A stretch of 64,000 nt of DNA from Pseudomonas sp. ANT_J12 (GCF_008370045.1 NZ_VOBN01000009.1:186001-250000); one strand, 5' to 3'. Counted from the first letter of the stretch, positions 50,289 to 63,415 are shown. Translations and numbers: made by a program. Notes: generated by a model not told the origin, from the letters alone.

Positions 50289-51179
50289 GTGGATTCCCGA
50301 TTGAATGCTTTTCTTGAACGCGCCGATGCCGTTCTGGCCCGTATCGAACCCCTGCTGCCGGCCCCTCGGCAAACCATCGACTGGGTGCATTGCCTGGCCG
50401 CGCGCTGGCAGCGTGAGGGCCGCAGCGGTTTCCTGTTGCCGCTGCAAGTCAGCCTCGACACCCGCTTGACCGACCTGATCGGTGTCGACCGCCAGGTGGA
50501 GCAACTGGGGCGCAATACCCAACAATTCATCGACGGCATGCCGGCCAACCACGCGTTGCTCTGGGGCTCGCGGGGCACCGGCAAATCGTCGCTGGTTCGC
50601 GCGTTGCTGGCCGAACATCACGCGGCCGGTTTGCGCCTGATCGAGATCGAGCGCGATCACCTGGCGGACTTGCCGCGTATCGTCGAGCAGGTCGCCAAGC
50701 TGCCCCAGCGTTTTGTGCTGTTCTGCGATGACCTGTCGTTCGAATCCGGCGAAGGCGATTACCGCGTACTCAAAAGCGTGCTCGACGGCTCTCTCGAACA
50801 GGCGCCGGACAACGTGCTGCTGTACGCCACGTCCAACCGTCGCCACCTGGTGCCGGAAAAGGAAAGCGATAACGAAAACTGGAAACGCGTTGACGGCGAA
50901 CTGCATCCCAGCGAGGCCGTGGAAGACAAAATCGCGCTGTCGGATCGATTCGGGCTGTGGCTGTCGTTTTATCCGTTCACTCAAGAACACTTCCTTAATG
51001 TGGTCGAGCACTGGATCGGGCAACTGGCCGACAAGGCCGGCCTGGCCTGGCAACGCAACGAGGAACTCGACATTCTCGCCGTCCGCTGGGCCACTGGCCG
51101 GGGCAATCGCAATGGCCGTTGCGCCTATCAATTTGCACGTTATTGGGTTGGGTTAAAGCTGTTGGAGCACAAGGCATGA
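50289..51179 (+). CDS. P-loop ATPase of the DUF815 type
   Basis: 296 residues from a GTG at 50289, with GAGGAG 6 bases upstream. LLWGSRGTGKSSLVRALL (Walker A), VLFCDDLSFESGEGDYRVLKSVLDG (Walker B region, given for position only) and LYATSNRRHLVPE are the DUF815 AAA+ signature. Function unknown; such ATPases act on protein or nucleic acid complexes. It overlaps the next gene as ATGA. Confidence 0.86.
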   Translation: MDSRLNAFLERADAVLARIEPLLPAPRQTIDWVHCLAARWQREGRSGFLLPLQVSLDTRLTDLIGVDRQVEQLGRNTQQFIDGMPANHALLWGSRGTGKSSLVRALLAEHHAAGLRLIEIERDHLADLPRIVEQVAKLPQRFVLFCDDLSFESGEGDYRVLKSVLDGSLEQAPDNVLLYATSNRRHLVPEKESDNENWKRVDGELHPSEAVEDKIALSDRFGLWLSFYPFTQEHFLNVVEHWIGQLADKAGLAWQRNEELDILAVRWATGRGNRNGRCAYQFARYWVGLKLLEHKA

Positions 51180-51658
51180 TCGATTTAAAACAAAGCGGCC
51201 AGGGCCTTGAAGGCTACGGCATGCTGTGGGCGCAACTGGAATCCTTGCTGGCGGACGAGCGGGATTTCATCGCCAACGCCGCGCAGTTTTCCGCGTTTCT
51301 GTACAACCAGCTCGATGACCTGAACTGGGCCGGTTTCTACCTCAATCGCAATGAAGAACTGGTGCTGGGTCCGTTCCAGGGCCAGATCGCCTGCGTGCGA
51401 ATTCCGTTTGGTCGCGGCGTCTGCGGGGCGGCAGCCGCTACCTTGCAAACCCAATTGGTCGAGGATGTGCACGCGTTTCCCGGGCATATCGCCTGCGACA
51501 GCGCCTCGAACAGCGAGCTGGTGGTGCCACTGGTCAAGGACGGCCGACTGATCGGCGTGCTGGACCTGGACAGCCCGAAACTGGCGCGTTTCACTGCCGA
51601 CGACCAGGCCGGCATCGAACAGTTGGCCGCGATTTTCCTGCGCCTGACCGATTGCTGA
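51176..51658 (+). CDS. msrC: Free methionine-(R)-sulfoxide reductase (GAF domain)
   Basis: 160 residues, one GAF domain. WAGFYLNRNEELVLGPFQGQ-type start, then CVRIPFGRGVCGAAA, HIACDSASNSELVVPL and GVLDLDS match fRMsr, with the three conserved Cys (in IACVR, GVCGA, IACDS) that carry out catalysis. It reduces free, not protein-bound, R-methionine sulfoxide. It overlaps the ATPase stop codon. Confidence 0.92.
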   Translation: MIDLKQSGQGLEGYGMLWAQLESLLADERDFIANAAQFSAFLYNQLDDLNWAGFYLNRNEELVLGPFQGQIACVRIPFGRGVCGAAAATLQTQLVEDVHAFPGHIACDSASNSELVVPLVKDGRLIGVLDLDSPKLARFTADDQAGIEQLAAIFLRLTDC

Positions 51659-54607
51659 TCACGCCCGCAAGCCTGCCTTGACCAGCAGGCTTGCCGGGTC
51701 CACGGCATCGATCTGTTTCGGGTCGAGGAACTGCTCGGCGTATTGCCGGTAAATCTGTTCGTTGATAAACAGCCCGAACAACTCAGGGTCGATATGGGCA
51801 TCACGGCACATCGTCGCCATGATGCCCAGCGCTTCGCTCAAGGACTTGGCTTTCTTGTAGGGGCGATCGGCTGCGGTCAGCGCCTCGAAAATATCGGCAA
51901 TCGCCATCATCCGCGCCGGCAGGCTCATGTCTTCGCGCTTCAACCGTTTGGGATAACCGGTGCCGTCCATTTTTTCGTGGTGGCCGCCAGCGATTTCCGC
52001 GACGTTGTTGAGGTGGCCGGGGAAGGGCAGGTGGCTGAGCATCAGGATCGTCTGCACCATGTGGTGATTGATGATGTAGCGCTCTTCGCGGGTCAGGGTG
52101 CCGCGGGCAATGCTCAGGTTGTACAGCTCGCCGCGATTGTATTTGTGCGGCGGCACATCGAGTTTGAAGCCCCAGGGATTGTCTGGCGGGATCAGTTCGC
52201 CTTCGGCGCGTTCCAGCAGATGTTCGGGTTTGTCCGCCAGCAGCGGTTCACTGACCGGTAGCGTCGGCGCCAGGGTGCGCGCCTGACGCCGGTTCTCTTC
52301 CCAGGAAACCCCCAATCGATCATCCAGGGTTCGGGTCCAGGTCCGTTGGGCGATCACATTCAGGCGCTGGAGGTCGGCCTCGGCCATTGCCTCGCCACCC
52401 AGATTGCAGCGAGCGATAAAGGCGAAGTCATCGTCCAGACCGGCGAGGTTGGCGTTGCGCAATTCGGCCAGGTGCTGCTCGTCGCCACCCAGGGCGATGG
52501 CCTGCCAGTAGTTTATCCAGGCATCGCGCTTGAGCACTTCGAAACGGGTGCGGATCTCGTGGATGCGATCGTTCAGGGTTTCCAGTTTGGTGGCCTTGTC
52601 GACCACATATTCGGGCGTGGTGACCTTGCCGCAATCGTGCAGCCAGGCCGCGATGTGCAAGGCTTCCCACTCATCTTCGGTGGGGTGGTAGCCGCTGAAC
52701 GCCGGGTCCTGGCTGGCCGCCGCAGCCTGGGCGAGCATCAGGGTCAGCGCCGGTACGCGCTGGCAATGGCCTCCGGTGTAGGGGCTTTTGGCGTCGATCG
52801 CACCGGCCAGCAGTTGAATGAAGGCGTCGAGCAGCTGTTTTTGCTTGGCTTGCAGACGCTGGCTTTCGATACTCACCGCCGCCGCGCCGGACACCGCTTG
52901 CAGAAAGGCGATGCGATCCGGGCGCAGTTTTTCCAGGTCGGTTTGGTTGCCGCTGTCGGCCAGCAGCAGTATCAGCAGACCAACCGTCTCGTTATGCCGG
53001 TTGCGCAGGCGAATGCCGATCAGGTGCACCCGCGGGCTCTGCATGGCGAGCAAGACTTTCTGCAAATCCCCCGCGTGTTCATAGCCGAGGTTGGCGACCA
53101 CATTGTCCGCATTCGCCAGCTGTTGCAGCCACGCCGGGTTCTGCGGGTTCTGCAGTTCGTGGCCTTGAAGGTCGAACGACGGCAAGGGGTGGGAAGTGCC
53201 ATTGATGTTCAGGCCTTGGGGTTCGATGCGCTCGCCGTCACCTTCGCGCAGGTAGATCAGGCCAGCCTGGGCCTGGGCGATTTTCACGGTTTCAAACAGC
53301 ACCCGTTGCAGCAGCGGCGCGAAGCGGGTTTCAGCGCACAGGCTGTCGGTGATCTGGAAAAAACTGCCGAGGGTGTCCTTCATTCGCGCCATCGACAGGC
53401 TCAATTGATCGACCTCTAATACCGGCGAGCGGCGGCTGACGGGAAAGTTGAAATCGAAACTGCGAATCGCATCAGCTTCCTTCACCAGCGCACGCAGCGG
53501 CTTGACCAGGATGCGCGAGGTCAGCCAGCCCATCGGCAGGCACAGCAGCAAGGTGGCCAGGGTAATCAGCGCCCCTTGCCAGCGCATGCGGTAGGCATCG
53601 ACGAGCAATTCATCCTCGGGCACCAGCAGTGCCATTTGCAAACCCTGGGGCCCTCCTTCCGGCATGTGGCTGCGGGCGACGATCCACTGCCGGCCAGCGA
53701 CGTCCAGACGATTACCTGCCGCCGGGCTGGCCAGCAGGGCAGCGAGGGCCGGATTCAGGTCTGCGGCTTTGCCGAGGCGGGCGGTCTGGTCGTCGATGAT
53801 CAGTTTGCCGCTGTCCGGGTAGGCGATGGCATTGCCCTCGGCATCGAAGAGCACGATCTCGGTGCTGGGGGTCACCACGTGTTTGGCCAGGGTGGCGCAA
53901 AGTTCGGCCAGGGTCAGGTCCGCGGCCATCACCGCACCGTCGCCGCTGCGTCGGGCCAGGGTGGTGCCGACGTTGTGGGTGGAGAAAAAAACGTAGGGTT
54001 CGGTGGTGATCTGGTCCGCCTCCGCCCGAGCGCTGGTAAACCAGGCGCGGGTTCGCGGGTCATAGGTTTCGTCGGGCATGTCCTGGCGACTGATGAGGTT
54101 CAGGGCCTGATCGTAGAAAAGGGATTGCGAGACGACCGCAGTGCCGCTGGCGGGGTGCTCGATGCTCCACACCTGATAGGCCGCCATGTCCGGGGCCTTG
54201 AGCAGCGCCTTCAACGCCTCGGTGCGCAGCGGACGCACCATGAAGAAGTCGCCATTGGCGTAGCCCAGGTACAGCGAGGCCAGGTTGGGGTTGTCCTGGA
54301 GCGATTGGCTGAACGGTTTGAGCAGCGCCAGGCGCTGCTCAAGGTTCGGGGCCTGGGTGGCCGGGGTCTCGGCCAGCAGGCTCAGCAGGTGGCGAATCGG
54401 TTCATAGGTGGCCTGCAGGTCCAGGCGTACATCCTGATCGATGCGCTCGAAGAGCTTTTCACTGCTCGAAAGAATGATCTGCGTGGTTTGCCTGTAGTTG
54501 AAAATGCCCAGCACCACACCGGTCAACAGCAACAGGAAGGTAAACATGACGCTGATATGCACGTGCAAGGGGAACCGGCGTCGATCCGGGCGCAGTGGGC
54601 TGGGCAT
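51659..54607 (-). CDS. HD-GYP phosphodiesterase with periplasmic sensor, HAMP and GAF parts
   Basis: 982 residues from the ATG at 54607, with GGAGAG 8 bases upstream. A membrane segment (about 18-40), a large periplasmic dCACHE-like sensor, a second segment (about 340-360), HAMP, a GAF-like domain and a C-terminal HD-GYP domain. The latter has HDCGK and GGHHEKMDGTGYP, i.e. an intact HD and GYP. The insert between these is longer than usual, about 230 residues. It should degrade cyclic-di-GMP in response to an external signal. It is probably the last gene of the unit that begins at 58936. Confidence 0.9.
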   Translation of the reverse strand: MPSPLRPDRRRFPLHVHISVMFTFLLLLTGVVLGIFNYRQTTQIILSSSEKLFERIDQDVRLDLQATYEPIRHLLSLLAETPATQAPNLEQRLALLKPFSQSLQDNPNLASLYLGYANGDFFMVRPLRTEALKALLKAPDMAAYQVWSIEHPASGTAVVSQSLFYDQALNLISRQDMPDETYDPRTRAWFTSARAEADQITTEPYVFFSTHNVGTTLARRSGDGAVMAADLTLAELCATLAKHVVTPSTEIVLFDAEGNAIAYPDSGKLIIDDQTARLGKAADLNPALAALLASPAAGNRLDVAGRQWIVARSHMPEGGPQGLQMALLVPEDELLVDAYRMRWQGALITLATLLLCLPMGWLTSRILVKPLRALVKEADAIRSFDFNFPVSRRSPVLEVDQLSLSMARMKDTLGSFFQITDSLCAETRFAPLLQRVLFETVKIAQAQAGLIYLREGDGERIEPQGLNINGTSHPLPSFDLQGHELQNPQNPAWLQQLANADNVVANLGYEHAGDLQKVLLAMQSPRVHLIGIRLRNRHNETVGLLILLLADSGNQTDLEKLRPDRIAFLQAVSGAAAVSIESQRLQAKQKQLLDAFIQLLAGAIDAKSPYTGGHCQRVPALTLMLAQAAAASQDPAFSGYHPTEDEWEALHIAAWLHDCGKVTTPEYVVDKATKLETLNDRIHEIRTRFEVLKRDAWINYWQAIALGGDEQHLAELRNANLAGLDDDFAFIARCNLGGEAMAEADLQRLNVIAQRTWTRTLDDRLGVSWEENRRQARTLAPTLPVSEPLLADKPEHLLERAEGELIPPDNPWGFKLDVPPHKYNRGELYNLSIARGTLTREERYIINHHMVQTILMLSHLPFPGHLNNVAEIAGGHHEKMDGTGYPKRLKREDMSLPARMMAIADIFEALTAADRPYKKAKSLSEALGIMATMCRDAHIDPELFGLFINEQIYRQYAEQFLDPKQIDAVDPASLLVKAGLRA

Positions 54608-54656
54608 TACGGTTCTCTCCATAGTGATTAACGCACTGCTCAGCGTCCAAGCATAG

Positions 54657-58301
<3,645 letters not shown>

Positions 58302-58309
58302 CCTGTCTC

Positions 58310-58936
58310 TCACACTAACGCGTTACGTTTTGCCATCTCGATGAGTGCTACCAGGGATTTGGCCTTGAGTTTTTGCATGAGGCGTTTCTTGTAAGTACTG
58401 ACTGTCTTGTTACTCAGGAACATGCCTTTGGCGATTTCCTTATTGGTGCGTCCTTGAGCGAAGAGTTGCAAGACCATCAATTCCCGATCGTTGACGGATT
58501 TGAACAGTTCAAGTTCGGCATAACGCACATCATCCGGGCGTACGGGATTCAAGGCCTGGCTGGGGAAGTAGTTATAACCTGACAATACGGCCTTGATGGC
58601 GCTCATCAGTTCGCTGAGGTCTTCCTGTTTGCACACATACCCCGAGGCACCGGATTGCATGCAGCGAATGCCGAACAGTGTCGGGCATTGCGCGGTCAGC
58701 ACCAGGGTTTTCAGCGGTGTGCTCATGGCATTGAAACGGGCGAGAACTTCCAGTCCATCCAGTTTGGGGATGCTGATGTCAAGAATGATCAAGTCGGGCA
58801 TGCATTCACGAACCATCTGCATGGCATCGACCCCATTATCGGTTTCGCCCACGACTTTATAACCCTCATGCTCCAGCAGCATCCGCACGGCAAGGCGGAT
58901 GACGGGGTGATCGTCGACAATAAAAACGGAGTTCAT
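58310..58936 (-). CDS. BvgA/EvgA-like LuxR-type response regulator
   Basis: 208 residues from the ATG at 58936. Receiver with FIVDDHPVIRLAV and phospho-acceptor Asp in IILDISIPKLDG, and a C-terminal LuxR helix-turn-helix (QGRTNKEIAKGMFLSNKTVSTYKKRL). It shares a transcript with the BvgS-like kinase and should be its phosphorelay target. A GTG at 58313 would couple the two genes by a GTGA overlap. Confidence 0.91.
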   Translation of the reverse strand: MNSVFIVDDHPVIRLAVRMLLEHEGYKVVGETDNGVDAMQMVRECMPDLIILDISIPKLDGLEVLARFNAMSTPLKTLVLTAQCPTLFGIRCMQSGASGYVCKQEDLSELMSAIKAVLSGYNYFPSQALNPVRPDDVRYAELELFKSVNDRELMVLQLFAQGRTNKEIAKGMFLSNKTVSTYKKRLMQKLKAKSLVALIEMAKRNALV

Positions 58937-59440
58937 AATCAAGTCCCATACGTGCGCGAATAAAGCGCGCACCTTAGCTCAGTTAATTGTGAGGGCGCAT
59001 GAACGGACGGGGCTGTAGCGGCAATATAGGACTTTTCCTACAAATGAAAAAGAATGGGGCTACGTATAAACTGGGTTTTGCATAAGGAATGTGAAAGTTC
59101 TGATTGTGTAATCGGAAATTGATTAGGGTTGGTATGTAAGTAATGCGCAGTAGTTGATTGCGTATGAGACGTATCAGAAAGTCGCGCGTTTTTCCCGCAA
59201 CTGAAAGGGGTGGTCTTCCACCAGCAGGATGTGCAAGTCGAAGTCGAACAGTGGGGTTTGCATGAAAGGGAATACGCCGCCAGCAGTGAGCGCCTGATGA
59301 TTGCGCGAGCCGGCCGGGTATTCGATCAGTCAGCTCAGCGCGGCGCGTAGGGAGATTCAGCGGCTGTTGAAAGGGCGTTGAAGGGCGAGCGCCTTCAATC
59401 AGCCGGTCAGAAGCGTCTGACACGGCTGATCTTGAGGTTT
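58937..59440. other. Gap between the response regulator and dgt genes
   Basis: About 500 bases. The part next to the regulator is AT-rich and is the probable promoter region of the three-gene signalling unit. From 59168 to 59350 on the plus strand there is a stop-free run of 60 codons with Pseudomonas-like third-position use and no start codon near its beginning: a possible gene remnant. No ribosome sites or RNA genes are evident. Confidence 0.5.
59168..59350 (+). pseudogene. Possible remnant of an unidentified gene
   Basis: The frame runs from just behind a TGA (59165-59167) to a TAG (59348-59350) and reads, in part, FFPQLKGVVFHQQDV and EREYAASSERLMIARAG. Composition is protein-like and codons fit the host, but there is no initiator at the left and the region to the left is AT-rich with stops. 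This would be the tail of a gene that has lost its front. Chance is not excluded. Confidence 0.3.
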
Positions 59441-60772
59441 TTATCCGTGGATCGAGCGGCCAGTCATTTCCTGGGCCATCTCACTGGCATAGCTGTCGGT
59501 CATGCCGGCGATGAAATCAATCATGCGCAGAAACGAGGTATGCAACGGGCCGTGGGGATCGGGCGCGTTGTTACCCAACAGGTCCAACACCCGGCGGCTC
59601 TTGAAGGACGGCGAGCGCCCGTTGTGCTGTTCCAGCGCCGCGCCGCAGAAGGCGTTGAGCAGGATTTCCAGCGTGGTGTAGGCGCCGATTTCATGCAGCG
59701 TCTTGCGCTTGTCCTGGAAGATCTTTTTACGCGCCATGTCCTTGGCATTCAGCACGCATCGCTTGGCCGGGCCGTGCATGTGCTCCACCAGATCGCCGGG
59801 CAGCGTGCCGGCCAGCAACGCGTCCTGTTGCTCGACAAAGGCGCGGGCGGCGGCGTTGGTCAGGTGTTCGATGGCTTTGCCGCGCAGGATCGCCAGTTTG
59901 CGCCGACGCGAATCCTGCGCGCCGAGCTGGCGATAGGTCTGCGGAATATCATCACCCACCAGGTCCAGCAGCAGGGACTCGACTTCGGCGTACTCCAGCA
60001 GGTCCATCTCCAGGCCGTCTTCAAGATCGATCAGCGCGTAGCAGATGTCATCGGCGGCTTCCATCAGGTACACCAACGGATGACGCGCCCAGCGCTGGTC
60101 TTCCAGTTGTGGCAGGCCGAGCTTGTGCGCGATCTGTTCCAGCAGCGGCAGTTCGCTCTGGTAGCAGCCGAACTTGTGCTTTTTGTAGCCCAGGGAATCG
60201 GCGTGCTTGGCGGTCCAGGGGTATTTCAAATACGTGCCGAGGGTGGCGTAAGTCAGTCGGGTGCCGCCGTCGAACTGGTGATATTCCAGCTGCGTGAGCA
60301 CGCGAAAGCCCTGGGCGTTGCCTTCGAAGTTGAGGAAGTCATTGCGTTCGACCTCGCTCATGCCATCGAGCCAGCCCCGTCCGGCGGCTTGCTGGAACCA
60401 GTGACGGATCGCATCTTCACCAGAGTGACCGAACGGTGGATTGCCGATGTCATGGGCCAGGCAGGCCGATTGCACGACCATGCCCAGGTCGCTCGGGTCG
60501 CACCAGTCGGGCAGGGCGCTGCGGATGGTTTCGCCGACGCGCATGCCTAAGGAGCGGCCGACACAACTGACTTCCAGCGAGTGGGTCAGGCGCGTGTGGA
60601 TATGATCGTTGCTGGACACCGGATGGACCTGGGTCTTGCGCCCCAGGCGGCGGAACGCACCGGAGAAAATGATGCGGTCGTGGTCTTTGTGGAAAGGGCT
60701 GCGGCCGAGTTCTTCCGGGCTGTGCACAGGCTTTCCGAGGCGTTCGCGAGTAAGCAGGGTTTGCCAATCCAA
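59441..60772 (-). CDS. dgt: dGTP triphosphohydrolase-like protein
   Basis: 443 residues starting from a TTG at 60772, which has GGAGAGAAC 5-14 bases upstream and gives the expected N-terminus (DWQTLLTRERLG). HD-domain metal ligands: RLTHSLEV, HDIGNPPFGHSGE and the later EAADDICYALIDLEDG. It hydrolyses dGTP or other dNTPs to nucleosides and tripolyphosphate. The use of TTG fits low-level expression. Confidence 0.92.
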   Translation of the reverse strand: MDWQTLLTRERLGKPVHSPEELGRSPFHKDHDRIIFSGAFRRLGRKTQVHPVSSNDHIHTRLTHSLEVSCVGRSLGMRVGETIRSALPDWCDPSDLGMVVQSACLAHDIGNPPFGHSGEDAIRHWFQQAAGRGWLDGMSEVERNDFLNFEGNAQGFRVLTQLEYHQFDGGTRLTYATLGTYLKYPWTAKHADSLGYKKHKFGCYQSELPLLEQIAHKLGLPQLEDQRWARHPLVYLMEAADDICYALIDLEDGLEMDLLEYAEVESLLLDLVGDDIPQTYRQLGAQDSRRRKLAILRGKAIEHLTNAAARAFVEQQDALLAGTLPGDLVEHMHGPAKRCVLNAKDMARKKIFQDKRKTLHEIGAYTTLEILLNAFCGAALEQHNGRSPSFKSRRVLDLLGNNAPDPHGPLHTSFLRMIDFIAGMTDSYASEMAQEMTGRSIHG

Positions 60773-60841
60773 GGCTGGTTCTCTCCGTCAAGGGACTGAT
60801 GGGGCCAGTGTCCTGTCTCGCATCAAGGCCTGCAAGCAGAA

Positions 60842-62005
60842 CTACAGCCCGGCGGCGTCGATATCGATGAGCAGCAGGCGCTCGCCATTATCGAAAAACT
60901 GTCCGGCGGTGAGGCAATACTGGTTGCTGGTGGCATCGCGATAGGTTGTGGAAAGGGTCAGCCGTCGCTCATCCCAACCCTCGGCCAACAGGTGATAGAA
61001 GTACGGCCGCCATGACCAGTTGTGGCCCAGGTAGCGGTTATCGGCTTCCCAGGCGTTGTTGCGCCATTCCAGGTTGGGTGTCAGTTGCGTGCCGTGGCGG
61101 TCGCATTGGTAGAAGCGCAACAACCAGGGGAAAGCATCCAGCTGTGGCAGGGCGCTGAGGGGCGCGCGGGTCTGGGCCCAGTGTTGCAGGATCGCCATCA
61201 GTTCGGTGAGTTGCCGGCGCATGACCATCAATTGCCCGCGTTCAATCAGTTTGCGCTGCACGTAGCGTTGGCGCAGTTGCGCGAACTGTTCGACGAAGGC
61301 GTCGCTGGCAAAGAAATCGGTTTGCGCCCGGGCGAACAGGAAACCCTGCACATAGCGCGAACCGCACTCCAGGGCGAAATTCAGCTGGGCTTCGGTTTCC
61401 ACCCCTTCGGCAATGATCCAGCACCCGGTTTTCTCGGCCATCAGCGCCAGGGCCTTGACCACTTCGCTGCTCGGTCCGCCCAGGGCGGCGGCCTGAAACA
61501 GGCGCATGTCGAGCTTGAGAATGTCCGGTTGCAGGGCCAGCACGCGATCGAGTTGCGAATACCCGGCGCCGAAGTCATCGATCGCGATCCGTGCGCCGGC
61601 CTGGCGGTAGCGCGCCACGACGTCGGCCAGGCGTTGGCTGTCGCCGCCCAGTTCGGTGATCTCGAAGACGATGCGTTGCGGGTCGACCCCATGCTTGGCC
61701 AGTTGCTTGAGACTCGGCAGCGCCTGGTCCGGGCGCAAGCGGCTGATCCAGCGCGGCGACATGTTCAGGCTCAGAAACCATTCCGCAGGGGCTTCGTGCA
61801 AACGGCTCAGGGCGTTATCACGGATCTGCCGATCGAGGCGCCGCAGGGCAATGGCGGGAGTTCGCGGGTCGGCGAACAGCGGCCCTACCGAGGTTAATTG
61901 ACCATCGGCCTGGCGCAGTCGACCCAGTGCCTCGACGCCGGCGATACGGCCGGTGGCGGTATCAATGAACGGCTGAAAGCAGGCGAGCGGTTGCCCGTCG
62001 ATCAC
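60842..62005 (-). CDS. EAL-domain cyclic-di-GMP phosphodiesterase
   Basis: 387 residues. The EAL domain (about 5-250) has GVEALGRL (Glu25), LSLNMSPRWI, EITELGG, DDFGAGYSQLD and AEGVETEAQ; KLDM occupies the KxD position. All metal ligands look intact, so hydrolysis of c-di-GMP is likely. The C-terminal part (about 255-387) is a separate domain like the YkuI C-terminal region, with a Trp-rich NWSWRPYFYHLL block typical of Cache-like sensors. It is cytoplasmic. Confidence 0.9.
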   Translation of the reverse strand: MIDGQPLACFQPFIDTATGRIAGVEALGRLRQADGQLTSVGPLFADPRTPAIALRRLDRQIRDNALSRLHEAPAEWFLSLNMSPRWISRLRPDQALPSLKQLAKHGVDPQRIVFEITELGGDSQRLADVVARYRQAGARIAIDDFGAGYSQLDRVLALQPDILKLDMRLFQAAALGGPSSEVVKALALMAEKTGCWIIAEGVETEAQLNFALECGSRYVQGFLFARAQTDFFASDAFVEQFAQLRQRYVQRKLIERGQLMVMRRQLTELMAILQHWAQTRAPLSALPQLDAFPWLLRFYQCDRHGTQLTPNLEWRNNAWEADNRYLGHNWSWRPYFYHLLAEGWDERRLTLSTTYRDATSNQYCLTAGQFFDNGERLLLIDIDAAGL

Positions 62006-62130
62006 GAGGCCTCCTTAGTAAGGTCTTGTTTTTGGATAGACCCGGTGCCGGGTAGGCACGCAGGATGGAACCCCTCGATAAAGAGGTTCATCCCGGTGTT
62101 ATTGCAAGAATGCAGCCAGATAACGGGTGA

Positions 62131-62472
62131 TCAGGGTTTACGCGAGGAACCCTGCATCACCAGTTTGATCAGCGGACCGAGGCTGGTGCCCAACTGAACC
62201 AGGCGCGTCACGCTGCTGACGCCGCCGCTTTTGGCACCCTTGCCGGTCAGAAAACCGAGCAGGGTTACGGCGGCCATGCCCCAGAGCGGAGCGTGCTTGA
62301 TGCCGAAACCGTCTTGCAGGTTTTGCGTCATCCCGCGCACCCGCTGCAAGGGTTGCAGCAGTTGCCGGGATTCCTGGCGGATTTCCTGGCGGTGCATTTC
62401 CATGCGCAAGCGGATCAGCGCCTTGCGCATTTCCGTGCGCGAACTGTTGTGAGGCAATTGGGGCAGGCTCAT
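62131..62472 (-). CDS. Hypothetical protein of the yqjDE cluster (YqjK position)
   Basis: 113 residues. A basic N-terminal helix (about 15-50, Arg/Gln-rich) precedes a hydrophobic stretch, APLWGMAAVTLLGFL (about 63-77), and a second, weaker one near the C-terminus. The start overlaps the stop of the YqjE-like gene (ATGA), so it belongs to this operon. Position agrees with yqjK of enterobacteria, though the sequence is not clearly YqjK. Confidence 0.72.
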   Translation of the reverse strand: MSLPQLPHNSSRTEMRKALIRLRMEMHRQEIRQESRQLLQPLQRVRGMTQNLQDGFGIKHAPLWGMAAVTLLGFLTGKGAKSGGVSSVTRLVQLGTSLGPLIKLVMQGSSRKP

Positions 62473-62858
62473 GGCAGCAGGCGCTCCCGGTCGTTGGCCA
62501 ATTCTTCCAAAGTACCGTGGAAGGGCGAGGACTCATCGAACACGGCCGCTTTGAGCCGCATCCCGCAAAAAATCGCAGCCAGGGTGTAGAACACGCACAG
62601 CCCGATGATCGCAGCCAGGCGATAGGTGTCCCAGAACAGGATCAACACCAGCGTCGACAACCCCACCAGCAACAGCAAGGCAAACACCAGCGCCAAGCCT
62701 GCAAACAGCAACAGGCTGACGGTGCGGGCTTTCTGTTCCTGCAATTCGATGCCGAACAACTCGACATGGCTGTGCAGCAACCCTAGAAATGCCGCACCCA
62801 GCCGCCGCGAGGAAGCGCTTGTGCCCGTCGCGGACGGGCCGGATTCGCCGATAGACAT
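62469..62858 (-). CDS. yqjE: YqjE-like (phage holin superfamily) inner membrane protein
   Basis: 129 residues from the ATG at 62858. Two long hydrophobic segments (about 47-72 and 77-100) follow an ELFGIELQEQKAR helix; this is the YqjE arrangement. The name of the superfamily does not imply lysis. It lies between the DUF883 gene and the small basic gene, all in the same direction with overlapping or abutting ends. Confidence 0.83.
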   Translation of the reverse strand: MSIGESGPSATGTSASSRRLGAAFLGLLHSHVELFGIELQEQKARTVSLLLFAGLALVFALLLLVGLSTLVLILFWDTYRLAAIIGLCVFYTLAAIFCGMRLKAAVFDESSPFHGTLEELANDRERLLP

Positions 62859-62859
62859 A

Positions 62860-63174
62860 TCAGCGCCGCGTGGCCAGCAGGCCAATCAGGAAGCCCACGC
62901 CCGCGGCGATCCCGACCGATTGCCATGGGTTGGCCTGGACGTAATCTTCGGTCGCGGTGACGGCTGCCTGGCCGCGCTGGCGCAGGGAGTCTTCAGTCAG
63001 TTTCAAGGTTTCCCGGGCACGCAGCAGGCTGTCGTGGATCTGGTCACGCAATTCATCGGCCTGATCGCCGGCGATGGATTTGGTGTGTTCCAGCAACCGT
63101 TCGGTGTCGCTGACCAGGGTTTGAAAATCGTTCATCAGGATTTCTTGAGCAGTCTTTGCCTTGATGCTGGCCAT
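62860..63174 (-). CDS. yqjD: ElaB/YqjD/DUF883-family protein
   Basis: 104 residues. A long amphipathic helix (about 10-75) with LLEHTKSIAGDQADELR and a C-terminal membrane anchor (NPWQSVGIAAGVGFLIGLLATRR-type ending, given in part: GIAAGVGFLIGLL) are the DUF883 pattern. YqjD/ElaB proteins tether ribosomes to the inner membrane in stationary phase in E. coli. First gene of the cluster. Confidence 0.93.
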   Translation of the reverse strand: MASIKAKTAQEILMNDFQTLVSDTERLLEHTKSIAGDQADELRDQIHDSLLRARETLKLTEDSLRQRGQAAVTATEDYVQANPWQSVGIAAGVGFLIGLLATRR

Positions 63175-63363
63175 GGGTGGATCTCCGTAAGTGGCTTCTG
63201 ATGCGTTCGAGTATGAGCCTTGGGTGAAGGTTCAGTACAAATGACTGGTACAACTTTTGCTATGTCATGGTGCGTCAGCCTGCGCCGTTGCGCTGTTGCC
63301 GGGCGTGATTTGAGCAAAACCATAACTCAAATAATCAAAACCCGCGCAAAGGTCGTGACCTTG

Positions 63364-63380
63364 TGCGCCAAAGCGGTTCA
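63364..63380 (+). promoter_or_regulatory. NtrC-like enhancer site
   Basis: TGCGCC-AAAGC-GGTTCA resembles the NtrC consensus TGCACC-N5-GGTGCA with two mismatches. It is centred about 52 bases upstream of the sigma-54 box, a normal activating distance. Single site only. Confidence 0.55.
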
Positions 63381-63415
63381 TTGGAATCAATGCGTTGGTT
63401 CCAATACGTCGCAAC

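Noticed and set aside
58983..59423. 146-codon minus-strand frame before dgt
   Set aside because: Low-complexity Arg/Pro composition, spans an AT-rich promoter-like area and no ribosome site.
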